From Arsenophonus melophagi (GTDB lineage Bacteria > Pseudomonadota > Gammaproteobacteria > Enterobacterales > Enterobacteriaceae), in assembly GCA_032378655.1 (NCBI GenBank), contig JAVYJS010000005.1, positions 1 through 64,000 on the forward strand: a stretch of 64,000 nucleotides of DNA, written 5' to 3'. Below the pieces are notes generated by a model. That model ran no database searches, had not been told where the DNA came from, and saw nothing but the letters and a program-made list of their open reading frames with translations. Both the position numbers and the translations under genes were made by a program. Shown in pieces: positions 38,277-47,647 of this stretch. Each line of letters opens with the position of its first letter. Positions within the stretch are counted from its first letter, which is position 1.

Positions 38277-40073
38277 CTAAATGCTGGGATTTCTGCGTCG
38301 TAGAAATCTAACATTATTTTCGCTATCACGCTTACGGAACTGTGCGCTTTCCTTACGAGATTCATTGCTCAAGCGACGTCTTCGCTCATGTAATTCAGTA
38401 TTATTACGATTTCTACTACTACTACGCTGAAACAGTTGTGCTTCACCTAAACATTGTATATGCATTGGCTTATTAAAAATACGGGTACGTGTCAAATGGT
38501 TTAGTAATTTACTTGATATTCCCTTTGCTAACTCTATAGTTGAGTACGAAGCAAACAACTTAATATTACCAATATTACGGCTACTAATATCTGCTTCGTG
38601 AACAATTGCACCGACAATATGCCGAGCTTCTACACCGTCATTACGGCCAACTTCAATACGATATAATTCCATATCACATACATCATTCCGTTCGCGACGC
38701 GAACGGCGATCATCGCATAAATTCAATTCACGCTTTGTGCGGATCACAGGATCAGGCGGCAATATTAATGGCCGATCACCCTGTGCTATTTTTAACAGCA
38801 CAGAAGCTAAAGTTTCTGTATCAAGTTCATTATGAGCAACTAACTTAGTAAGTAACGCACGATATTTTTCTAAATCATTACTTCCTAATTGCTTTTGAAT
38901 ATTTGCAGCAAATTTAGCTTGGCGTCGCTCACTTAAAATCTCTGCGCTAGGTAACTCAACTTTAGTAAGTGGCTGTTGCATGATACGTTCGATATTGCGT
39001 AATAAACCACGCTCACGACTATCCACAAACAAAATAGTGCGCCCGGCTCGGCCAGCTCTACCTGTACGACCAATACGATGAACATAAGATTCGGCATCCA
39101 TTGGTATATCATAATTGACAACTAAACTAATACGTTCAACATCTAGACCACGTGCTGCTACATCAGTGGCAATTAATATATCAATACGGCCATCTTTTAA
39201 ACGTTCCAATGTTTGCTCACGTAGCGCTTGATTCATATCGCCATTTAACGCTGAACTGTTATAGCCACTTCGTTCAAGCTCTGCAGCAATCTCTAATGTG
39301 GCATTTTTAGTACGTACAAAAATAATGGCTGCATCAAAATCTTCAACCTCTAAAAAACGAACTAATGCTTCATTTTTACGTATACCATAAACAGGCCAAT
39401 AACTCTGAGTAATATCAGGGCGCGTCATTACATTAGATTGAATCCTGATCTCTTTTGGTGCCTGCATAAAACGACGAGTAATACGACGTATGGCTTCTGG
39501 CATAGTAGCCGAAAAAAGCGCTGTTTGATGTTTGCTTGGGATCTGGGTCATAATATTTTCAACGTCTTCAATAAATCCCATACGTAACATTTCATCCGCT
39601 TCATCAAGAATTAAACCACGTAGATGAGATAAATTCAATGTCCTTCTTTTCAAGTGATCTAATAAACGGCCTGGTGTCCCTACAACAATTTGTGGGCCTT
39701 TTCTTAGTGCACGTAGTTGTGAATCGTAACGTTGACCACCATAGAGTGGCACAACATTTACTGTATGCATATGTTTAGAAAAGTCACTTATGGCGTCTGC
39801 TACTTGTACGGCTAACTCACGCGTTGGTGCCAATACTAAGATTTGTGGAGCTTGCAAGGTGATGTCTATATTGTGTAGAAGAGGTAAACTAAAGGCTGCT
39901 GTTTTACCGCTTCCCGTTTGGGCCATACCTAATACATCACATCCCCCTAATAAATAAGGGATACATTGCAATTGGATTGGCGATGGTTTTTCATAACCAA
40001 GATCATTGAGTGCGGAAAGAATTGGTGTTGATAAACCTAAATCAGCAAAAGATATTTTGGACTCATTAGTCAT
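38277..40073 (-). CDS. deaD: DEAD-box RNA helicase DeaD (CsdA)
   Basis: DeaD unwinds structured RNA, helps 50S assembly and joins the cold-shock degradosome. The 598 residues (E. coli 629) carry the Q motif (FADLGL and PSPIQ), Walker A MAQTGSGKT, LDEADEM, SAT, and helicase motif VI HRIGRTGRAGR. The DeaD C-terminal RNA-binding domain IEVGRNDGVEARHIVGAI is present. The basic Arg/Ser tail is shorter than in E. coli. I placed the start at the ATG at 40073 (MTNESKIS), because a gagg ribosome site precedes it; an ATG at 40088 would add five residues. In E. coli nlpI lies between pnp and deaD, and here nlpI is a pseudogene. Confidence 0.96.
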   Translation of the reverse strand: MTNESKISFADLGLSTPILSALNDLGYEKPSPIQLQCIPYLLGGCDVLGMAQTGSGKTAAFSLPLLHNIDITLQAPQILVLAPTRELAVQVADAISDFSKHMHTVNVVPLYGGQRYDSQLRALRKGPQIVVGTPGRLLDHLKRRTLNLSHLRGLILDEADEMLRMGFIEDVENIMTQIPSKHQTALFSATMPEAIRRITRRFMQAPKEIRIQSNVMTRPDITQSYWPVYGIRKNEALVRFLEVEDFDAAIIFVRTKNATLEIAAELERSGYNSSALNGDMNQALREQTLERLKDGRIDILIATDVAARGLDVERISLVVNYDIPMDAESYVHRIGRTGRAGRAGRTILFVDSRERGLLRNIERIMQQPLTKVELPSAEILSERRQAKFAANIQKQLGSNDLEKYRALLTKLVAHNELDTETLASVLLKIAQGDRPLILPPDPVIRTKRELNLCDDRRSRRERNDVCDMELYRIEVGRNDGVEARHIVGAIVHEADISSRNIGNIKLFASYSTIELAKGISSKLLNHLTRTRIFNKPMHIQCLGEAQLFQRSSSRNRNNTELHERRRRLSNESRKESAQFRKRDSENNVRFLRRRNPSI

Positions 40074-40099
40074 GTAAAAGTGCCTCATTTATTATGGCA

Positions 40100-40695
40100 G
40101 CCAGTTTACATAACTCTGTGAAAAATTTGGTCATTTCATGTAAATGTGAACTGGCTCTATGTACTTGGTCAGTTTCTAGTTTTGTTGCCCTTATCCTAGT
40201 GACCACTAATTATCTTAGTGGCCTATAATTAAGATAATAAAATGGAATCAATCATTTTATTATCTTAATTATACCTATATAATTCCTCCATAAGGAATGG
40301 GTCAATCGACCTTATCGACAATACTCCAGAAGATTAGCATGCACCATAGTAATATATATAAGTATTACTTGGTACGTCACTTTACTCTCTTTTTAGAGAG
40401 TATAAAATTATTAATCACTATCGCGATTCGTTCTAGTGTATCATATTTTTATACTGTACTTATATAAAACTACGAGTACTTATCAGCTAGCCATAGCCAG
40501 CTTCCAGCTTTCCTTAATTTGGATGATCATCAATGATGATGATTTATGTACAGGAGTTAACGTAGATAAGTTTAATGTCTTCCATGATTGACAATACTCG
40601 TAATATATCTCATTCTCTTAACAATTATAAGAGAATTACTTTGCAAAATTGCATAGATGTTTGTACAGGATGCCGATTTTACGGCAAATTATTCT
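40100..40695 (-). pseudogene. nlpI: nlpI, TPR lipoprotein, decayed
   Basis: Between pnp and deaD, the E. coli place of nlpI, the minus strand encodes ASCTN (40650-40673 region), corresponding to the lipobox and start of the mature protein AGCSNT. LIIVKRMRYI follows for EVILARMEQI. After a frame change, KLIY and then a stop stand where QLLYERGVLY is expected. The TPR repeats further on are not recognisable, and a 21-bp-arm inverted repeat (40224-40273) sits in their place. NlpI is an outer-membrane adaptor that controls murein endopeptidases such as MepS and brings hydrolases to synthesis sites. Its loss fits with the loss of dacB and mepA. Confidence 0.72.
40224..40273. repeat. Perfect inverted repeat, 21-bp arms
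   Basis: Arms 40224-40244 and 40253-40273 pair exactly around eight bases, inside the nlpI remnant and about 150 bp upstream of deaD. Confidence 0.95.
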
Positions 40696-40703
40696 GAAGA
40701 AAT

Positions 40704-42815
40704 TTATTTTTCTGTTCTAGTGTACTGCTTACTAGAAACTGCTTCCTTAATGCTTAGACGAACACGACCATGTCTATCAATTTCCTGTACTTTAACTGGT
40801 ACTTCTTGACCTAAATATAAGTAATCAATAACTTTTTCAACACGTTTTTCAGCTATCTGAGAAATATGCACTAATCCTTCTTTTCCACCAGCAATAGTAA
40901 CAAAAGCCCCGAAGTCAACAATACGTGACACTTTACCTTGATAGGTACGACCAACTTCAACTTCAGCAGTAATATCTTCAATACGACGAATAGCTTCTGC
41001 AGCTTTAGCACCATCTGTTGCAGCAATTTTTACTGTACCATCATCATCAATTTCAATCGTGGTGGCAGTTTCTTCAGTTAATGCTCTAATAACAGATCCA
41101 CCTTTTCCGATGACATCTTTGATCTTATTGGGGTTAATATGGATAGTATGAATTCGTGGTGCAAATTCAGAAATTTCTTCACGTGGACGATTAATTGCTT
41201 TCTCCATCACCGTTAGAATGTGTAAACGTACCCCTTTTGCCTGATGTAATGCAACCTGCATAATCTCACGTGTAATACCTTCAATTTTTATATCCATTTG
41301 CAGAGCACTAATACCTTCACGACTACCTGCGACTTTAAAATCCATATCGCCTAAATGATCTTCATCACTTAAGATATCGGAAAGTACAACGTAATCATCA
41401 TTTTCTTTTACTAAGCCCATTGCGATACCGGCAACTGCAGACTTAATTGGAACACCAGCATCCATCAATGCTAGTGATGCCCCGCAAACGGAAGCCATAG
41501 AAGAAGAGCCATTAGATTCAGTAATTTCAGACACGATACGTACAGTATAAGGAAATTCTGTTTTGCTTGGTAAAACAGCTAAAACACCACGTTTAGCTAA
41601 ACGCCCATGACCAATTTCGCGCCTTTTTGGCGCACCAATTATCCCAATTTCACCTACTGAATAAGGTGGAAAATTATAATGGAATAGAAAACGATCAGAA
41701 TATTCTCCCATAATGTCGTCAATAAATTGTGCATCACGTTCAGTACCAAGCGTTGCTGTGACTAATACTTGCGTTTCTCCACGCGTAAATAATGCGGAAC
41801 CATGAGTTCGAGGTAACACTCCAGTACGTACATCAAGCGCACGTACCATGTCTTTTTCTCGGCCATCAATCCTGGGTTCGCCCTTTAACAGTCGAGTGCG
41901 CACAACTTTTCTTTCTACACCAGAGAGCATGTCATTTATTTCAGCGATATCTAAAGATTCATTTTCTTCACACAGTATATTAGCAACATCTTCTTTTATT
42001 GCATCAATGCTAATGCAACGTTCTTGTTTTTCAGTAATACGATAAGCATCGCCAAGCCGATTTTCAGCTAATTCAATGACACGACGATATAAATCTTCAT
42101 TAATCTTTTCTGGCTTCCAGTCCCATTTTTCTTTATCTGTTTTAGTAACTAAGTCATTAATATTCTTAATGACGATTTGTTGTGCTTCGTGACCAAACAT
42201 TACTGCATCAAGCATTTGTTCTTCCGTTAATAAATCCGCTTCAGACTCTACTGTTAGTACAGCACGAGAAGTGCCTGCGACTACTAAATTTAAGCGGCTT
42301 TTTCTTAATTCATTAAGAGTTGGATTTAAAACATATTGGTCATTAATATAACCTACGCGCGCTGCGCCAATTGGACCATTAAATGGAATACCAGATATAG
42401 ATAACGCAGCAGATGCACCGATCATAGCAACAATATCGGGATTTACTTGCGGATTAATGGAGACAACCGTAGCAATAATTTGTATTTCATTGATAAATCT
42501 TGCTGGAAACAATGGACGAAGTGGACGATCAATCAGCCTGGCAATAAGCGTTTCTCCTTCACTAGGACGGCCTTCTCGACGAAAAAAGCTACCTGGAATT
42601 CGGCCAGCCGCATAAGATCGTTCTTGATAATTAACAGTTAATGGAAAGAAATCCTGTCCTTTTTTTACTTTTTTCTTCCCAACCACAGTGACAAATACGG
42701 CTGTATTATCCATATTAACCATAACCGCAGCAGTTGCTTGACGCGCCATCATGCCAGTTTCTATCGAAACAATATGTTGGCCATATTGAAATTTACGAAC
42801 AATAGGATTAAGCAA
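40704..42815 (-). CDS. pnp: Polyribonucleotide nucleotidyltransferase (PNPase)
   Basis: PNPase degrades RNA 3' to 5' with phosphate and can add tails. The 703 residues (E. coli 711) have two RNase PH-like domains with FFRREGRPS and the active-site region KRREIGHGRLAKRG. The second core reads YTVRIVSEITESNGSSSMAS, and the metal-binding aspartates lie in DHLGDMDFKVAG. A KH domain (IHINPNKIKDVIGKGGSVI) and an S1 domain (GKVSRIVDFGAFV) complete it. It follows rpsO on the same strand, the normal arrangement. With rnr dead it may be the only exonuclease in this region for structured RNA. Confidence 0.98.
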   Translation of the reverse strand: MLNPIVRKFQYGQHIVSIETGMMARQATAAVMVNMDNTAVFVTVVGKKKVKKGQDFFPLTVNYQERSYAAGRIPGSFFRREGRPSEGETLIARLIDRPLRPLFPARFINEIQIIATVVSINPQVNPDIVAMIGASAALSISGIPFNGPIGAARVGYINDQYVLNPTLNELRKSRLNLVVAGTSRAVLTVESEADLLTEEQMLDAVMFGHEAQQIVIKNINDLVTKTDKEKWDWKPEKINEDLYRRVIELAENRLGDAYRITEKQERCISIDAIKEDVANILCEENESLDIAEINDMLSGVERKVVRTRLLKGEPRIDGREKDMVRALDVRTGVLPRTHGSALFTRGETQVLVTATLGTERDAQFIDDIMGEYSDRFLFHYNFPPYSVGEIGIIGAPKRREIGHGRLAKRGVLAVLPSKTEFPYTVRIVSEITESNGSSSMASVCGASLALMDAGVPIKSAVAGIAMGLVKENDDYVVLSDILSDEDHLGDMDFKVAGSREGISALQMDIKIEGITREIMQVALHQAKGVRLHILTVMEKAINRPREEISEFAPRIHTIHINPNKIKDVIGKGGSVIRALTEETATTIEIDDDGTVKIAATDGAKAAEAIRRIEDITAEVEVGRTYQGKVSRIVDFGAFVTIAGGKEGLVHISQIAEKRVEKVIDYLYLGQEVPVKVQEIDRHGRVRLSIKEAVSSKQYTRTEK

Positions 42816-43061
42816 AATAATACCCTTTTATCTGTGTTTTTTTATAAAGCTAATATTTCCCTTCTTGATATATCCTCACAACTAATAAGTATATTGAATA
42901 TTTTTTTATTTATCTTTTTTAAGATAAATTTTTTATTAGCCGCGCGTACAATATGTATCTCAAGAGGCTTCTTTTATGTTCTAAATATAGATGGTAAAAA
43001 AAATTTTTCTAAAATTACTTAGTAAGTGCAAATCCATTATAAAATGGATCCCTTCTAGCAG

Positions 43062-43080
43062 AAGGGGCCAAAGGCCCCTT
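43062..43080 (-). terminator. rpsO terminator hairpin
   Basis: aaggggcc, aaa and ggcccctt form a GC-rich eight-base-pair stem 13 bases after the rpsO stop. In E. coli a hairpin at this place separates rpsO from pnp and allows read-through and RNase processing. The T-run after it is poor, so partial termination is likely. Confidence 0.7.
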
Positions 43081-43092
43081 TAAAGCAAAAAA

Positions 43093-43362
43093 TTAGCGAC
43101 GTAATCCTAAGCGTCCAATAAGCCCGTTATAACGGGCAATATCTTTACGCTTAAGATAGCTCAATTGTTTACGACGTCTAGCAACCAATCGCAGCAGACC
43201 GCGACGACTATGGTGATCTTTCTTATGTTCTGAAAAATGATCTTGCAAATGATTGATTTGTGCAGTTAATAGAGCTACTTGCACTTCACTAGAACCCGTA
43301 TCATGTTGATCATGACCATAATCTGCAATAATTTGTGATTTTGCTTCTCTACTTAGAGACAT
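43093..43362 (-). CDS. rpsO: 30S ribosomal protein S15
   Basis: S15 binds 16S rRNA early in 30S assembly. I annotate 89 residues from the ATG at 43362 (MSLSREAKSQIIADYG), which equals E. coli S15 and has ggag upstream. The longer open frame to 43470 adds unrelated residues. HDTGSSEVQVALLTAQINHL and DHHSRRGLLRLVARRRKQL are typical. It lies between truB and pnp. Confidence 0.98.
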   Translation of the reverse strand: MSLSREAKSQIIADYGHDQHDTGSSEVQVALLTAQINHLQDHFSEHKKDHHSRRGLLRLVARRRKQLSYLKRKDIARYNGLIGRLGLRR

Positions 43363-43487
43363 AAATAACTCCAAACTTTCCATTAAACAATAAGAAAAGC
43401 CAATCTCTAATTTAACCTTTCCAAATAGATTACTTAACAATATTTTACACTGTAATTCAGCATAACGCAAGTGAGCATCTACATATA

Positions 43488-44429
43488 CTAATAAGCACTT
43501 GCCTCTAACAAACGACGAGGTGCAATTTTATTTTGTTCATCAATCTCAGCAATACCAATAAATTTATGCATATTGCCTTCTGTTACTTGCACTTTTTTCC
43601 CATAGCAAAATTGATGATGCACAGAAATCGCTTGCCCTTTTTTAAGATAGGTTGCAACTCTCGATGAGATATTGATTTCAGGAAAATGATTAACAGTTGC
43701 CTCTACAGGCAATAATAAAGAATCTAATGCTACTTCCATAGAAGCTGTACCTAATTTCACTTGTTGTTTAATAGAATATAATTGTTTTAACGTTACCATA
43801 CGTTCCTTTGGATAACTCGCTACCTGAAAGCGTCTTAGATAAATTACATGGGCACCGCAACCTAAAAATTCGCCTAAATCATCAATAATAGTCCTAATAT
43901 AGGTTCCTTTTGAACAATGAATCGTTAATTCTAGTTCATTTTTTAACCAACGATCGCATCGTAAATTATAAATAGTAATCGGCCGGCCTTGACGTTCAAT
44001 AATAATACCTTTTCTGGCATATTCATACAGGGGCTTACCCTGATATTTAAGCGCAGAATACATAGACGGTACTTGGATTATTTTACCACTAAATTTATCT
44101 AATGCCTTATCAAGGATCTGTTGGGTGATTTCTACTGGGCGTCGACAAATTACTTTACCATTTGCGTCTGAAGTATCAGTACGTTGTCCTAAACGAGCAA
44201 TAACTTGATAGCGTTTATCTGAATCAAGTAAAAATTGTGAAAATTTTGTAGCTTCACCTAAACAAAGCGGCAACATGCCAGTTGCTAAAGGATCCAGTGC
44301 TCCGGTATGACCTGCCTTTTTAGCATTAAATAGCCGTCGTGCTTTTTGCAAAGCATCATTAGATGAAAGTTTTGCTGGTTTATCTAATAATAATAATCCA
44401 TGAACATCACGGCCATCATGATGTCTCAT
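43488..44429 (-). CDS. truB: tRNA pseudouridine(55) synthase
   Basis: TruB makes pseudouridine 55 in the T-loop of all elongator tRNAs and also acts as a tRNA folding chaperone. The 313 residues (E. coli 314) have GLLLLDKPAKLSSNDALQ, the catalytic aspartate in GHTGALDPLATGMLP, RYQVIARLGQRTDTSDANG and a small PUA domain at the end. Its start overlaps the rbfA stop by four bases, so the two are translationally coupled. This is the standard infB-rbfA-truB-rpsO order. Confidence 0.97.
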   Translation of the reverse strand: MRHHDGRDVHGLLLLDKPAKLSSNDALQKARRLFNAKKAGHTGALDPLATGMLPLCLGEATKFSQFLLDSDKRYQVIARLGQRTDTSDANGKVICRRPVEITQQILDKALDKFSGKIIQVPSMYSALKYQGKPLYEYARKGIIIERQGRPITIYNLRCDRWLKNELELTIHCSKGTYIRTIIDDLGEFLGCGAHVIYLRRFQVASYPKERMVTLKQLYSIKQQVKLGTASMEVALDSLLLPVEATVNHFPEINISSRVATYLKKGQAISVHHQFCYGKKVQVTEGNMHKFIGIAEIDEQNKIAPRRLLEASAY

Positions 44430-44842
44430 TCATTTATTTTGTTATCTTGAGTAGCATGATAGCGCTTTGTATCATCGCGGATTACATTACTAATTAAATT
44501 AGATATACGGATACTTTCTACTAAAGAGTTATCATAAAAAAATGTTAATTCAGGAATTACACGTAAATGCATTACTTTACCTAACCAAGTGCGAATATGT
44601 TTTGCAAGGTCACCATTCAATACTTTGATACAGTTTTTAACTGTATTTGTTTTATTTTTTGAATCTTTTATACTTAAAAAAGTTATAAATACTTTTGCAT
44701 AAGCCAGATCACGAGAAACTTTTACTCCTGAAACAGTAGCCATTTTTACACGTGGATCTTTAATCTCTCGATGCAATATACTGGCAATCGCTTTCTGTAT
44801 TTCCTGGTTAACACGCTGAGTGCGATTAAACTCTCTTGCCAT
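44426..44842 (-). CDS. rbfA: Ribosome-binding factor A
   Basis: RbfA is a KH-like 30S maturation factor that binds near the 5' end of 16S rRNA and is needed in the cold. The 138 residues show FNRTQRVNQEIQKAIASILHREIKDPR and VKMATVSGVKVSRDLAYAKVF. The end reads RVIPELTFFYDNSLVESIRI. In E. coli RsgA releases RbfA from mature 30S subunits. Here rsgA is a pseudogene, so release must happen some other way. It overlaps truB by four bases. Confidence 0.97.
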   Translation of the reverse strand: MAREFNRTQRVNQEIQKAIASILHREIKDPRVKMATVSGVKVSRDLAYAKVFITFLSIKDSKNKTNTVKNCIKVLNGDLAKHIRTWLGKVMHLRVIPELTFFYDNSLVESIRISNLISNVIRDDTKRYHATQDNKINE

Positions 44843-45032
44843 TTTTATCTCCAGAGAATCAAAGGGAAAATATAAGCATCATGCATTTGTTATTTATAAA
44901 ATAATGTTATATATAACATAATACTAAATAGATATTCGGGATAGAAATTTTAAAATAGATACAGATAACATCTATAAAATATTACTGATCATATATAAGT
45001 AATATAGCATCGTACTCTATCGATACATAATA

Positions 45033-47627
45033 TTAATTATCAATCGAACGTTTTACTTCAATAACTTCAAATACCTCTATTATATCGCCAACACATATAT
45101 CATTATAATTCTTTATACCAATTCCACATTCCATACCATGACGGATTTCGTTAACATCAGATTTAAAGCGTCGTAAAGATTCTAATTCACCTTTATAAAT
45201 CACCACATTATGCCTTAAAACATGAATAGGCTTACTACGTTTAATAGTTCCTTCCAGCACCATACAACCAGCAATTGCACCAAATTGAGGTGATTTAAAA
45301 ACATCACGTACTTCTGCTAATCCGATAATTTTCTGCTTATATTCTGGTGCTAACATACCAATCATCGCCTGTTTGATCTCATCAATAAGACTATAAATAA
45401 CAGAATAATAGCGAAGATCTACATTTTCCCTTTCAGCCATTCGTCGTGCTAAAGCATCAGCACGAACATTGAAGCCAATGATAATGGCATTAGAAGCAGC
45501 AGCCAATATAACATCGGTTTCTTTAATACCACCAACACCTGAACCAATAATCTTTACTTTTACTTCATTAGTTGAAAGGTTTTGCAATGAATCAGAGATC
45601 GCTTCACAACTGCCTTTTACATCAGTTTTTAATACAATATTTAATTCAGAAACCTGGCCATCTTTCATATCAGTAAACATATTTTCTAATTTTGATTTCT
45701 GCTGCCGCGCTAGTTTTACTTCTCGAAATTTACCTTGACGATAAAGTGCAACCTCGCGCGCTTTCTTTTCATCACGTACTACTGTTGCTTCATCACCTGC
45801 AGCAGGTACATTTGATAAGCCAAGAATTTCAACTGGCATGGATGGTCCTGCAGACTGAATATCTTCACCCAATGCATTACGCATTGCGCGAATTCGGCCA
45901 TACTCCAAACCACATAGTGCAATGTCACCTTTATTAAGAGTACCTTCCCGAACTAAAATAGTTGCAACTGAACCACGACCTTTATCTAAATAAGATTCAA
46001 TAACAATACCACTGGCCATACCAGTACGAACTGCTCTTAGTTCTAATAATTCTGCTTGCAATAAAATTGCTTCTAATAATATATCAATACCTGTTCCATT
46101 TTTAGCAGATACATGGATACATTGGTTTTCACCACCCCATTCTTCAGAAATGATACCATATTGCGATAGTTCATTTTTAATGCGATCGGGATCAGCGTCG
46201 TGTTTATCAATTTTATTAATTGCGACAATAATAGGCACATTAGCAGCTTTAGCATGTTGAATAGCTTCTATCGTCTGAGGCATTACACCGTCATCTGCTG
46301 CCACGACCAATACAACAATATCAGTTGTTTGAACACCACGAGCACGCATCGCAGTAAATGCAGCATGTCCAGGTGTATCTAAAAAAGTAATCATACCCTT
46401 ATCTGTATCAACATGATAAGCCCCAATGTGCTGCGTGATCCCACCTGCTTCGTCTGATGCTACTTTAGTTGAACGAATATAATCCAGTAACGAAGTTTTA
46501 CCATGGTCTACATGCCCCATGATAGTTACAACTGGTGCTCGTGGTTCTGCAATTGCTTCACTGGTATCACGATCACTAAAAATTGCTTCCTCTAACTCAT
46601 TTTCACGAAGTAAGATAACTTTGTGTCCCATTTCATGTGCTACAAGTTGTGCTGTTTCTTGATCAACCACCTGATTTATTGTTACCATTATACCCATTTT
46701 CATCATTGTTTTGACAACTTCTGCGCCTTTGACGGCCATCTTATTCGCTAATTCAGAAACCGAGATAGCATTGCCAATAACAACATCACGATTAATAACT
46801 GACACTGGTTTTGTAAAAATTTGCTGTAATAAACTAGTTTTTTTCTGTTTACATTTTGTTTTATTTGTACGGAGAGCTACGCGCTCTTCTTCACGGTCAG
46901 ATTTCTCGGAAAGCTTATTATTTTTTTTCTGTCGAGCAGCTTTCCAAGCTCGATTTCGAGCACGACGACCTTCTCCTTTTGCATCGTTCTCGTCTTCTTC
47001 TTCATGAGCATAACGAGAAGTTTTGATATGATAATTAGGATTATGCTCTATTTCATTAAGAGAGCTCCAATAATTGGAAGTGTCCTCTTCTTTCATACGT
47101 CGAGTTGCTTCAGAAAGTCGTTTAGTTTCAGCTTCTACCTTACGTCGTGTCTTTTCTTTAGCTTTATCCTGAGGCTCTCCTGCTACATCGTTTCGAAGCT
47201 TTTTTTCTGTATAAACAGCAAAATCTTTATTCGATTTAACTTGTGTTTTATGATTATTAATTTGTTTCACTTTCTTTTGTTCCGAGGCTTCACATTTTGC
47301 TTTCTTTGCAGCTTGTGTTTTTTCTGATCTATCTATATCCACATATGTGCGCTTTTTACGGACTTCAATATTGACTAATTTGCTTTTTCCGCTCATACCT
47401 GAAACAGTTAGTGTACTACGAGTTTTCCTTTGTAGTATTAATTTCCCAGTATGATTACCCGTGGTTCCATCTGAACGATTTAAGTATGCAAGTAAAGTTT
47501 CTTTTTCATTTTGAGTAACAGCATCATTTTCATTTTTCTTTATCCCGGCATCTCCAAACTGCTGTACCAGGCGTTCAACCGAAGTTTGAATCTCAGTTGC
47601 CAACGATTTTACAGTTTCATCTGCCAT
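45033..47627 (-). CDS. infB: Translation initiation factor IF-2
   Basis: IF-2 is the GTPase that brings fMet-tRNA to the 30S subunit and promotes subunit joining. The 864 residues (E. coli 890) include an N-terminal helical domain and a charged Lys/Glu/Arg-rich linker, shorter than in E. coli. The G domain follows with GHVDHGKTSLL (near 380), DTPGHAAF and NKID. The C-terminal domain ends GIKNYNDICVGDIIEVFEVIEV. Internal Met codons could give a shorter form, as in E. coli, but I cannot show this. It lies 20 bp downstream of nusA in the nusA-infB-rbfA-truB-rpsO-pnp series. Confidence 0.98.
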   Translation of the reverse strand: MADETVKSLATEIQTSVERLVQQFGDAGIKKNENDAVTQNEKETLLAYLNRSDGTTGNHTGKLILQRKTRSTLTVSGMSGKSKLVNIEVRKKRTYVDIDRSEKTQAAKKAKCEASEQKKVKQINNHKTQVKSNKDFAVYTEKKLRNDVAGEPQDKAKEKTRRKVEAETKRLSEATRRMKEEDTSNYWSSLNEIEHNPNYHIKTSRYAHEEEDENDAKGEGRRARNRAWKAARQKKNNKLSEKSDREEERVALRTNKTKCKQKKTSLLQQIFTKPVSVINRDVVIGNAISVSELANKMAVKGAEVVKTMMKMGIMVTINQVVDQETAQLVAHEMGHKVILLRENELEEAIFSDRDTSEAIAEPRAPVVTIMGHVDHGKTSLLDYIRSTKVASDEAGGITQHIGAYHVDTDKGMITFLDTPGHAAFTAMRARGVQTTDIVVLVVAADDGVMPQTIEAIQHAKAANVPIIVAINKIDKHDADPDRIKNELSQYGIISEEWGGENQCIHVSAKNGTGIDILLEAILLQAELLELRAVRTGMASGIVIESYLDKGRGSVATILVREGTLNKGDIALCGLEYGRIRAMRNALGEDIQSAGPSMPVEILGLSNVPAAGDEATVVRDEKKAREVALYRQGKFREVKLARQQKSKLENMFTDMKDGQVSELNIVLKTDVKGSCEAISDSLQNLSTNEVKVKIIGSGVGGIKETDVILAAASNAIIIGFNVRADALARRMAERENVDLRYYSVIYSLIDEIKQAMIGMLAPEYKQKIIGLAEVRDVFKSPQFGAIAGCMVLEGTIKRSKPIHVLRHNVVIYKGELESLRRFKSDVNEIRHGMECGIGIKNYNDICVGDIIEVFEVIEVKRSIDN

Positions 47628-47647
47628 TCTTTTCTTCCCGTTACAAA

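Noticed and set aside
43363..43470. N-terminal extension of rpsO
   Set aside because: The extra 36 residues do not match S15, and a good ribosome site precedes the ATG at 43362.
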